A stretch of DNA of 6,113 nucleotides. Source: Treponema sp. GTDB taxonomy: Bacteria; Spirochaetota; Spirochaetia; Treponematales; Breznakiellaceae. Within the stretch, counting starts at the first letter, position 1, and every line of letters begins with the position of its first letter. Location of the stretch: the NCBI GenBank assembly GCA_031257715.1, contig JAIROE010000233.1, forward strand, positions 1 through 6,113, given 5' to 3'. Shown here in pieces: positions 1 to 6,113 of the stretch. A model generated the notes under the pieces. That model searched no databases. It was given only the letters and a program-made list of their open reading frames with translations, and was not told the origin of the DNA. The position numbers and the translations under genes were made by a program.

Positions 1-924
1 GCCATTGCCGCCGAGCCGGGTTTTACGCCTTCGGTAAAGGCCAGGTCCATGCTGGCGGACGCCGAAACGCTCCTCGCGCTGGCGGAGAAGGCGAGGCGGG
101 CCAGTGCCCCGGAGCTTAACCTGACGGCGCTGGCCGCGGGGCTGTGGGCCGGGGACCTTGCCGTGGTGGAACGGGCCCGGCTGCGGATTGAACGGCGGGG
201 GAAGCGGGAGGGCTTTCTCTTCGGTTGCGCGGGTTTTGAGTACCCCTACGGGGAAAACCCCGGCCTCAAGGAAATCTTTGACCGGGTCTTTAACTACGCC
301 ACCCTTCCTTTCTACCTTGCCCGTGTGGAACGGGAAAAGGGGAAGCCCGATTATCCCGCACTGGAAAGACTTCAGGATGCTTTCCAGGCGTCGGGGATTG
401 TCACCAAGGGCCATCCCCTCTGGTGGGCCCATACGGCGGGGATGCCCCCCTGGACGGCGGATCTGAAATGGGAAGACGGGAGCATGCGCCGGGAGATAGA
501 CCGGGTGATAGGGGACCGGGTGCGGCACTTTGCCGGGCGGATCAGGCGTTACGACATCATCAACGAGGCCCATGACTGGTGCAACGCCTGGATGATGAAA
601 CAGGACGAGCTTGCCGATATGACCTGTGCCTGCGCGGATGCGGTCCGTAACGCGGGGCCTGACTGCCGGACTGTGGAACACCTGCTTTATGTTTGGGGAA
701 AACGCCGCCGACGGCCGGGTCCAGTGGGGGCTTGTCAACGAGCGGAACATGGTTCCCTATTCGTACATCAAAAGACTCCAGGAGGCCCGCTGCGACTACG
801 ATGTCATCGGCATGCAGTTGTACTGTCCCCCCCGCGACATGCTGGCCATCGACAAACTGTACGACCGCTTTGCGGTCTTCGGGAAGCCATACCACATTAC
901 GGAACTGGGGGTCCCTTCGCATGA
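1..924 (+). CDS. GH10 endo-1,4-beta-xylanase-like protein, N-terminal part (5' partial, frameshifted)
   Basis: Reading frame 1 is open from the first base, so the gene begins upstream of the window. The ATG at 49 is merely the first Met visible. The product resembles family 10 glycoside hydrolases, (beta/alpha)8 barrels that cleave beta-1,4-xylan by a retaining mechanism. Landmarks in order: FLFGCAGFEY (about 217-246), typical of GH10 variants that carry an extra N-terminal segment; FNYATLPFYLARVE (289-330), in the place of the FN.VT.EN..KW motif; KGHPLWW (406-426), matching RGHTLVW with its conserved His at 412-414; and YDIINEAHDW (550-579), where the Glu at 565-567 is the predicted acid/base catalyst. 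Homology is lost after RNAGPDCRTV (ends about 675). The remaining stretch to the TGA at 922-924 is basic, Pro-rich and unlike GH10, which is what out-of-frame translation looks like. The true continuation is in frame 2 (see the next entry). The nucleophile and strands beta5-beta8 are therefore missing from this piece. Family assignment is confident; exact substrate is not. Confidence 0.8.
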   Translation, partial: AIAAEPGFTPSVKARSMLADAETLLALAEKARRASAPELNLTALAAGLWAGDLAVVERARLRIERRGKREGFLFGCAGFEYPYGENPGLKEIFDRVFNYATLPFYLARVEREKGKPDYPALERLQDAFQASGIVTKGHPLWWAHTAGMPPWTADLKWEDGSMRREIDRVIGDRVRHFAGRIRRYDIINEAHDWCNAWMMKQDELADMTCACADAVRNAGPDCRTVEHLLYVWGKRRRRPGPVGACQRAEHGSLFVHQKTPGGPLRLRCHRHAVVLSPPRHAGHRQTVRPLCGLREAIPHYGTGGPFA

Positions 925-1213
925 ACAGGATCTGCCTCCCTCCACCACGGAGGGGGATGTCTACTGTCTGCGTTCCATGTACAAGGGCCTGTGGCACGAG
1001 ATGAACTGGAGCGAACGGGTCCAGGCGGACTGGATCGAAGACTTCTACACCCTAAGCTATGCCCGTCCCGAGATAGAGGCCCTTACCTGGTGGAGCCTTT
1101 GGTACGAAGAGAGTTATGTTCCTGCCGCCGGCATTGTCCACGCGGATCTGACTCCCAAAGAAGCGGTCCAGCGGCTGCGCAAACTGGAAGAAAGCTGGGG
1201 TTTCTCGTTCTGA
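626..1213 (+). CDS. GH10 endo-1,4-beta-xylanase-like protein, C-terminal part (downstream of frameshift)
   Basis: This is the second half of the same GH10 gene, in frame 2. The GTG at 626 is only the first possible start after an in-frame TGA at 620-622. GH10-like sequence begins about 677 with NTCFMFGENAADG, so independent translation from 626 is unlikely. Landmarks: YDVIGMQLY (797-823), the usual GIG.Q-type strand; YHITELGV (890-913), where the Glu at 902-904 is the predicted catalytic nucleophile (canonical ITELD, here ITELG); ALTWWSLWYEESY (about 1079-1117), in the place of the canonical W-G-DxxSW motif; and a GIVHADLTPKEA segment matching the terminal GLL..D..PKPAY motif. The gene ends in TGA at 1211-1213, 60 bp before the convergent mannosidase gene. 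If the frameshift is a sequencing artefact, this fuses to the upstream part as one enzyme. If it is real, this half lacks the acid/base Glu and is inactive. Confidence 0.78.
   Translation: MPARMRSVTRGLTAGLWNTCFMFGENAADGRVQWGLVNERNMVPYSYIKRLQEARCDYDVIGMQLYCPPRDMLAIDKLYDRFAVFGKPYHITELGVPSHEQDLPPSTTEGDVYCLRSMYKGLWHEMNWSERVQADWIEDFYTLSYARPEIEALTWWSLWYEESYVPAAGIVHADLTPKEAVQRLRKLEESWGFSF
670..680 (+). other. Frameshift junction inside the GH10 gene
   Basis: Frame 1 reads ...CRTV up to 675 and frame 2 reads NTCFMFGEN from 677. Removing one base at 674-676 (one G of GTGG) joins them as CRTVNTCF. Alternatively two bases may be missing, giving CRTVVNTCF. No homopolymer longer than two bases lies at the junction, and no slippery heptamer or obvious pseudoknot follows it, so programmed frameshifting is not supported. 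An authentic indel mutation or a base-level error in the assembly both remain possible. Confidence 0.75.
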
Positions 1214-1273
1214 CCGCGGGGCGGCCGGCCGCCGCCGGTAAGGGCGCTTGCGAAGGCTGAAGTTTTTGGAGGT
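1214..1273. other. Convergent intergenic spacer with GC-rich palindrome
   Basis: This 60-bp gap separates the stop codons of the GH10 gene (+) and the GH38 gene (-). It contains a perfect 14-bp palindrome, ggcggccggccgcc, at 1220-1233, which could form a hairpin with a 5-bp stem and 4-nt loop in either transcript. No T-run follows it on either strand: GTAAGGGC follows on + and CCGCGG on -. A classical intrinsic terminator is therefore not demonstrated, although the placement between two gene ends would suit one. The only T-rich stretch, TTTTT at about 1263-1267, is not next to the hairpin. Confidence 0.3.
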
Positions 1274-3718
1274 TCACCATTCAAGGAGCCCGGTTTCGGT
1301 GAGGGGGGGCGGGCCGCCGTTCCCTGTGCCGGGGATTTTGAAGGTCTTGATTTCAAAGGGCTTGAAGCCGAAGCGTCCCCGCGCGCCCAGCCAGGAACAG
1401 TCAATATCCGCTTCGGATGTCTTTCCCGCCGATTCAACGGCGCGGAGTATCCAGCCGTCCCCGTCTTCGGCGCGCTTGATTGCGGTGATGAGCACGGTGG
1501 AATCTCCCCGTATTTGGCAGCAGCTTTTTTCGAGGGGAAACTTTCCCCCGTGAAGTCTTCCCCCGTGAACGGATTCGACTACGTACAGGGGCTCCTGGTT
1601 AAGTTCAAGGGCGCGCCGGGCGTACTCCGAGGCGGGGGGCTTTTCGGCATAGGGGAGGAGCCGTATGTGGTATTCGTGTTCACCCTGATCCACATAACGG
1701 TGCTGAATGCCGGCGCGCGGTGGCGCGGGTTCGTGGTGGGCACAGATCGGGCTGCGGAGGAGGGTAAGGGAAAGCGCCTTTTCTTCGGCGCTGCAACTGT
1801 AAACGCCGTCGTTAAGCACGGCAAGGGCGGGGCCGCCGTCTCCTGCAAGGGCGGCCCAGCGCTGGATGGGCCATTCCCTTCCGCCGGCGCTCCTTTCCAT
1901 GGAGCCGTAGGGGATCTCCGCGGTGAACTTCCCGTTCCCGAAGGCCGAAGGGATGCGGAGTTTGAGGAGCCGGTGCTTCTCGTTCCAGATTACGCGCAGT
2001 TTAAGGTCCACCGTCCCCAGCGCGCCGTTGACAATAACCCGCATGACGGCGGTGCTGTCAAAGAGCCCGTACGCGATCTCATATTCCGCCGTAACTTTCC
2101 CCTGCGAAACAGGCGTCCATGACCGCGCTTCCATCTTCCGCCTTGCCCCTTCGTAGGCGGGGAGGGCGTGGGTCCATGTGTCCGAATAGTCATCGACAAT
2201 GTCGAAACTTATTTCCCCCGAAAGGTATTCGATTTTCTTTGCCGTGTCGAAGATCGAATTGATGCGGCCCGAGTCCCGGTCAATGGCGGCCTCAAGGGAC
2301 CCCGATGAAATGCGCGATGAAGTCCGCGCCCAGGAAAGGCCGGCAGGGTCTTCGTCCACGGTGTTCCTGTGGCCCGTCAGTTTGAAAGCCGTGTATCCCA
2401 GCGGCGGCAGAACCGCGTTAAAGCGCGCGGCGTGGGTATAGGAGCCGGCGATGGCGTTGGTGGGCACCAGTTCAAAGGGAATCCCGTTTCCGTGTATGTC
2501 GTAAACAGCGTCGCTTGCGCCGTTTATTTCGATGCACTGCACGGTCTTCCAGGGATGGGGATTCCACACGATTGCCGTCGAGCCTTCTTCAAAGGTTGCC
2601 GTCCCGGCGGCAAGGCGGTGCAGCAGCCGCGTGGTTATTTCGGAGGCGGTTTCCTCCGCCCAGCCGTATGCGCCGAAGATTTTGGGGTAGGCGCCGGGGA
2701 TGGAACAGCCCCCAAGGGAATCGTGGAACTGGTTGACAAGGACTTTCTTCCAGCCCTGCCGCAGGGCTTCGTCGTATTCCTTTATGTCGCTTCCCAGAAC
2801 GGAGTACATCTTTTCCGCGCAAAGGAGGCGCTGTTCCGTTCTGTTGTTCGCCTTCTTGAGGCGGCTCATGGAACTGTAGCAGCCTATGGCGTGATACTGG
2901 AGATCGTCCCTTACGACGGGCCTTTCCCCGCGTTCGACAAGCCCGGAAACTTCGCCGAAGTAGCGTTCGGGATCGCTGTAAACGAGGTCCGCGGCGGCAG
3001 GGTCTCTCCCGCCGTCTTTTCTGAAAGCATCAAGGATGGCAAGGTTCTCCTTCGTGGGGCCCCCTCCGTGGTTTCCCACCCCGTAGAAACACATGAGGGG
3101 GATGCCTTCTTCCCCGGCAAGCCGGCGGAAAAAAGGGATCTTCTGTTCGAGTCCCGGCCCCCATTCGCTGTCGTTGGTGTATGCGGGGGGAACGCGGTAG
3201 GCGGTAACGCGGGAACCGTCAATGCCCTCCCAGGTAAAAAGGTGGGAGGGAAGCTCTTTTTCCTTTTTCCCCGGCCGCATGAAAACGTAGGAGCGCAGGC
3301 CCAGCCCGGCGAGGATCTGGGGAAGGTTCCCGTTATGGCCAAAGGAGTCTATGTTGTAGCCGGTAACCGCCGTCTTTCCGAATTTTTCCCTGAAGTACCG
3401 CTGGCCGTAAAGGCCCTGCCGTACAAAAGCCTCCCCCGCCGGGGCATTGCAGTCCGGTTGAAGCCACCATCCCCCGGCTATGCGCCAGCGGCCCCCCTCA
3501 ACCGCCTTTTGTATCCTTTCAAAGAGGGCAGGATCGGTTTGTTCAACCACGTTGTAGTAGTAAGCGCACGCACAGGTGAAAACAAAGTCTTCATGTTCCG
3601 CTATCCGGTCCAGCGCCGAAGCGAATGTGGCGCGTATTTCTTGCAGTCCCTCTTCCCATTTCCACAGCCACAGCACGTCGATATGGGCGTTACCGACAAG
3701 ATGAATGGTATTTGACAT
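1274..3718 (-). CDS. GH38 alpha-mannosidase (complete, cytoplasmic)
   Basis: An 814-residue glycoside hydrolase family 38 enzyme that hydrolyses terminal alpha-D-mannosides with retention of configuration, using a divalent metal (usually zinc). The N-terminal catalytic domain (about 1-270) starts with GNAHIDVLWLW, giving metal ligands His12 and Asp14. GYNIDSFGHNGNLPQIL carries Asp124, the predicted nucleophile and metal ligand. GVGNHGGGPT contains His217. The helical middle domain (about 270-370) has the family NR.E..L..AE signature and NQFHDSLGG, whose His332 is the predicted fourth metal ligand. Residues 380-795 form the C-terminal beta-sandwich region, starting at IVWNPHPW. The metal-binding motif begins nine residues after the start Met, so there is no room for a signal peptide and the enzyme should be cytoplasmic. 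The start is supported by a G-rich ribosome site and an in-frame upstream stop 18 nt away. The last ~19 residues (from PGTGNGGPPP) are a Gly/Pro-rich tail that looks dispensable. The gene follows a second GH38 gene in the same apparent operon. GH38 assignment is very secure; linkage preference cannot be read from the sequence. Confidence 0.95.
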   Translation of the reverse strand: MSNTIHLVGNAHIDVLWLWKWEEGLQEIRATFASALDRIAEHEDFVFTCACAYYYNVVEQTDPALFERIQKAVEGGRWRIAGGWWLQPDCNAPAGEAFVRQGLYGQRYFREKFGKTAVTGYNIDSFGHNGNLPQILAGLGLRSYVFMRPGKKEKELPSHLFTWEGIDGSRVTAYRVPPAYTNDSEWGPGLEQKIPFFRRLAGEEGIPLMCFYGVGNHGGGPTKENLAILDAFRKDGGRDPAAADLVYSDPERYFGEVSGLVERGERPVVRDDLQYHAIGCYSSMSRLKKANNRTEQRLLCAEKMYSVLGSDIKEYDEALRQGWKKVLVNQFHDSLGGCSIPGAYPKIFGAYGWAEETASEITTRLLHRLAAGTATFEEGSTAIVWNPHPWKTVQCIEINGASDAVYDIHGNGIPFELVPTNAIAGSYTHAARFNAVLPPLGYTAFKLTGHRNTVDEDPAGLSWARTSSRISSGSLEAAIDRDSGRINSIFDTAKKIEYLSGEISFDIVDDYSDTWTHALPAYEGARRKMEARSWTPVSQGKVTAEYEIAYGLFDSTAVMRVIVNGALGTVDLKLRVIWNEKHRLLKLRIPSAFGNGKFTAEIPYGSMERSAGGREWPIQRWAALAGDGGPALAVLNDGVYSCSAEEKALSLTLLRSPICAHHEPAPPRAGIQHRYVDQGEHEYHIRLLPYAEKPPASEYARRALELNQEPLYVVESVHGGRLHGGKFPLEKSCCQIRGDSTVLITAIKRAEDGDGWILRAVESAGKTSEADIDCSWLGARGRFGFKPFEIKTFKIPGTGNGGPPPLTETGLLEW

Positions 3719-3736
3719 AAAAACCCCCCGCGCCGC
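3719..3736 (-). promoter_or_regulatory. Intergenic ribosome-binding site between the two GH38 genes
   Basis: The 18-nt gap reads GCGGCGCGGGGGGTTTTT on the minus strand. It supplies a six-G Shine-Dalgarno-like run (3724-3729) five nucleotides before the ATG at 3718-3716. The run is not a canonical AGGAGG but could pair with anti-SD CCUCC through one G:U wobble. The short gap, with no room for a promoter or terminator, argues for co-transcription. The upstream TGA (3739-3737) is in the same frame as this ATG, so no upstream start can extend the gene. Confidence 0.6.
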
Positions 3737-6113
3737 TCATTCAAGCTCCAGAATAACGGCCCTTACACTGAAAGGCAAGAGGTCAAAGGAAAGCTCCCCG
3801 CCGTCCAGCCGGGCCTCTCCCGTCCGTTTTGTTTCACAGGCGCCGGTAAGATACGCCGATTTTGCCCTGAAACCCAGCCTGAACACCGCTCTGGTCTTCT
3901 TGCCTTCGATCTCGTACACACGGAAAAGGATGCGCTTCCCGCCCGCCTCGGACCGCTTGACGGCCGAAACCACCACGCTTCCCCCTTCCAGCGAAAGGAG
4001 GCTGCCTTCGGCGGCAAGGGGCCCGCCATGAAACTTTCCCGAAATGACCGTACAGGGGTGACGGTAGGCAAGGCTTTCGCGGACCGCCTCCATCGCCGCT
4101 CCGGGACCGGCCGCAAAGGGAACGACGGCGAATGAGAAGCGGTGCCGTCCCGTTTCAGGCGTGGAATCGGGAGCATAGGCGCCGCGGATCAGGGTAAGGG
4201 ACATGGAATTTCCGGTTCCGGCGGGACTTCCGGTTCCATTGCCGTTCAGGCAGCGGAAGCCGTATTTGTCCATGGAAAAGAGGGCCAGTGAAACGGGGCC
4301 CCTGCTGTTTTCGGCAAGAACAAAACTTTCGGCGGGAAGATCCATGTCCGCCCCTTCCCTGTATGTTGTGCCGAAGGGAACGTCAAAGAGGAAGCGGGGC
4401 GCGTAGTTAAGGGGAAGGTAGAAATGCAGATTCGGCGCGCCCCCCGCTTCGTCCGAACCGAATTCACGCCAGTCACAGGTAACGTCGTAGCGGAGGCGCT
4501 TCGAGCCTTCGTCAAGCGAAACGGCCGCCTCAAGGGAGGAGCCGCTGCCGAAGCGGGTGCGGAGCAGAAAGGCGCCGCGCAGCGTCTTCCGGCCGAAGCT
4601 CACCGCGTCCGTGTGTCCGTAGAGATCGTCTTCGCGACGGGGTTCATGCCGCACGGGGATGATCTCGATATTTTCGGTGATGTTCGTGATCTCCTTGTAG
4701 CGGCCCTCAAACCATGCAGACATGCCCGGATGCCAGTTGGTGACGCCCTTGTACACGCTTTCCCGCGCAAGCCGGAAAATCCCGCAGTCTCGGGAATTTT
4801 CCTTCCCGGCGTTTCCGGCAAGTTCGGCGCCGCTTTCCCTGTCGATGAACGAAGCGATGCTCCCGTTACGGGGATCAAGGGTCACTTTTACCTTCCCGTT
4901 TTCAAGGACAAAGGTATCGGGCTTTTGAACGCGCATGTCGTTGATGAAAACAAAATTCCGCCCGTAGTTCTTTTTCTCTTCAATTACAACGGACGAATAA
5001 CCCGCGGCCGGAACGGAAAGGCGGGCGATGAGGGTGTCGAAATGATGTCCCCAATATTCGCCGCTTTCGCCGTGCTGAAATTCAACCTCGTTTCCCCCCG
5101 CGTCCCGAATGGCGGCGTCTGTCGTGCTGCCTTCGTAATCCCAGACGGTTATGGGAACAAGTTCCTTCCGGTCAAAGGGCAGGGGGTTAAAGACATGGTA
5201 AACCCGTGTCAAACCGGCGCTCCGTCCGGTCTGGCCGAAGCCCGCCCCCGCGCCTTCCCCCCGCGAGGCGTCCGTCCCCGCCGGGGAGGAGCCCTGGAGC
5301 GAGCCGGTGTTTATTCCGCCCGCCACCGCCTCAAGCGCGATGGTCCTTGCGGACTCGGCGGCGGCGAAGATCTCCTGGTAGAGGCCCGATGCGTATTCCC
5401 TTGTTTCGGCAACCCCGGAACCGGGGATGATGTCGTGAAACTGGTTGAAAAGGATTTTGCGCCACGCTTCCCCCAGAAGGGACGCGGGGTATTCTTTCCC
5501 GCAGGAGATCATCGCGGAGACCGAGTACCATTCGGCTTCTTTCATAAGACGCTCCGCCTTTCTGTTTCCCGCCTTGATCCGCGTCTGCGTCGTGTAACAG
5601 CCGTCGCACAGGAAATTGATCTCGTCATCCAGCACCGGGAGTTTTTCCTTTCGGTCCGCGGTTGAATCAAAATAGCCGCGGAGGCTGCCGAAGCTGAATT
5701 TGGGGTAAAGCGGCCATGAGTTCATTTCGATGATGCGGTTTATGTCGCGCCGGGTGGGGCCCCCTCCGTGATCGCCTACTCCGTATACCTTGAGGAGTTT
5801 CGCGCCGCCTGTAAGCCGGGCAAGTTCGGGCGCATAATCCGCGGTGAACGTGTCGATTTCGGCGTTGTACCAGAAGGGTTCGGTGTACACAACGACATCC
5901 TTTCCCGACGGGGCCTTCCAGCGGTAAAGGACCTTTTCTCCCACCTGCCCCCGGCAGTGGTAGTAATAGCGCACCCCGCCCGAATCAAGGATCTCGGGTA
6001 TGTTGCGGCTGTGCCCGAAGGTGTCGGGCTCAAAATCGATCACAAGATCATCAGGATCAACGCCGAATTTTTCCCCCATGTATTCTTTCGTATAGAGGAT
6101 GTGACGGGTAAGG
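3737..6113 (-). CDS. GH38 alpha-mannosidase, second type (5' partial at right edge)
   Basis: A second family 38 alpha-mannosidase, first gene of the pair in transcription order. The frame stays open to the right edge (visible start LTRHILYTKEY, then the internal Met at 6079), so the N-terminus, including the HxDxxW metal motif, lies outside the window. 791 residues are visible. Landmarks: DFEPDTFGHSRNIPEIL with the predicted nucleophile Asp at 6025-6023; GVGDHGGGPT with His at 5770-5768; CYTTQTRIKAGNRKAE of the helical domain; and FNQFHDIIPGSG with the predicted metal-ligand His at 5437-5435. A Gly/Ser/Ala-rich stretch (5320-5210) then links to the beta-sandwich region, which opens with YHVFNPLPFDR and ends ...FSVRAVILELE, a normal GH38 C-terminus. 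The motif wording (DTFGHSRN, HDIIPG) differs consistently from the neighbouring enzyme (DSFGHNGN, HDSLGG), so the two are old, divergent paralogs rather than a recent duplication. They may remove different mannosyl linkages. Location is unknown because the N-terminus is missing. Confidence 0.93.
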   Translation of the reverse strand, partial: LTRHILYTKEYMGEKFGVDPDDLVIDFEPDTFGHSRNIPEILDSGGVRYYYHCRGQVGEKVLYRWKAPSGKDVVVYTEPFWYNAEIDTFTADYAPELARLTGGAKLLKVYGVGDHGGGPTRRDINRIIEMNSWPLYPKFSFGSLRGYFDSTADRKEKLPVLDDEINFLCDGCYTTQTRIKAGNRKAERLMKEAEWYSVSAMISCGKEYPASLLGEAWRKILFNQFHDIIPGSGVAETREYASGLYQEIFAAAESARTIALEAVAGGINTGSLQGSSPAGTDASRGEGAGAGFGQTGRSAGLTRVYHVFNPLPFDRKELVPITVWDYEGSTTDAAIRDAGGNEVEFQHGESGEYWGHHFDTLIARLSVPAAGYSSVVIEEKKNYGRNFVFINDMRVQKPDTFVLENGKVKVTLDPRNGSIASFIDRESGAELAGNAGKENSRDCGIFRLARESVYKGVTNWHPGMSAWFEGRYKEITNITENIEIIPVRHEPRREDDLYGHTDAVSFGRKTLRGAFLLRTRFGSGSSLEAAVSLDEGSKRLRYDVTCDWREFGSDEAGGAPNLHFYLPLNYAPRFLFDVPFGTTYREGADMDLPAESFVLAENSRGPVSLALFSMDKYGFRCLNGNGTGSPAGTGNSMSLTLIRGAYAPDSTPETGRHRFSFAVVPFAAGPGAAMEAVRESLAYRHPCTVISGKFHGGPLAAEGSLLSLEGGSVVVSAVKRSEAGGKRILFRVYEIEGKKTRAVFRLGFRAKSAYLTGACETKRTGEARLDGGELSFDLLPFSVRAVILELE

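Noticed and set aside
49..51. ATG at 49 as the true GH10 start
   Set aside because: The frame is open and protein-like from base 1, and no ribosome site precedes 49, so the gene more likely starts upstream of the window.
670..700. Programmed ribosomal frameshift in the GH10 gene
   Set aside because: No slippery heptamer at the junction. The ggggaaaa run at about 695-702 is downstream of where frame 2 homology already begins. GH10 enzymes are not known to use this mechanism.
2369..3715. Long open frame of 448 codons on the + strand, antisense to the complete GH38 gene
   Set aside because: It lies wholly inside a confidently assigned gene. Its translation has no recognisable motif, and the openness follows from GC-rich codon use that avoids TTA/CTA/TCA in the sense gene.
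1211..3739. TGA recoding (as Trp, Gly or Sec), because all three genes end in TGA
   Set aside because: Each TGA falls at or near a natural protein end, Trp is encoded by TGG throughout, and no SECIS-like context was evident.
4424..5665. Long open frame of 413 codons on the + strand, antisense to the second GH38 gene
   Set aside because: Same reasoning: it mirrors a real gene, with no domain signature and no own ribosome-site context that I could recognise.
6077..6079. ATG at 6079 as the true start of the second GH38 gene
   Set aside because: The frame continues upstream with GH38-like residues (LTRHILYTKEY), and the essential HxDxxW metal motif would otherwise be missing.
1..6113. tRNA/rRNA genes, CRISPR repeats, transposons, attachment sites, riboswitches
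   Set aside because: None seen. Nearly all sequence is accounted for by three coding regions and 78 bp of intergenic DNA.

Overview
The window contains three carbohydrate-active enzyme genes in two convergent blocks. It looks like part of a glycan-degradation locus in a GC-rich bacterium (about 60% GC by eye, coding density above 95%). Taxonomy cannot be fixed from the sequence alone. Intronless, tightly packed genes, all ending in TGA and using TGG for Trp, fit an ordinary bacterial genetic code. A gut or biomass-associated anaerobe is a reasonable guess, but no more than that.

Left block (1-1213, + strand): a glycoside hydrolase family 10 (GH10, endo-1,4-beta-xylanase type) gene that enters from beyond the left edge. 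It is broken by a frameshift near position 676. The N-terminal half, with the acid/base Glu, is in frame 1. The C-terminal half, with the nucleophile Glu, is in frame 2. Neither piece alone carries a complete active site, so the gene is either a pseudogene or carries a sequencing/assembly indel.

Spacer (1214-1273): a 60-bp convergent intergenic region with a perfect 14-bp GC palindrome and no convincing T-tract.

Right block (1274-6113, - strand): two tandem GH38 alpha-mannosidase genes transcribed right to left, 18 bp apart, almost certainly one transcription unit. The upstream gene (3737-6113) lacks its 5' end, which lies past the right edge. The downstream gene (1274-3718) is complete at 814 aa. 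The two enzymes belong to clearly different GH38 sequence types but keep the same catalytic and metal-binding landmarks. The complete one has no signal peptide and is predicted to be cytoplasmic. This suggests that alpha-mannosides are imported as oligosaccharides and trimmed by a pair of enzymes with complementary specificities.

No RNA gene, CRISPR array, mobile element, origin or promoter could be supported. The promoters of all genes probably lie outside the window. I found no undescribed system. The points most worth checking are the GH10 frameshift, the paired GH38 enzymes and a low-complexity linker in one of them.
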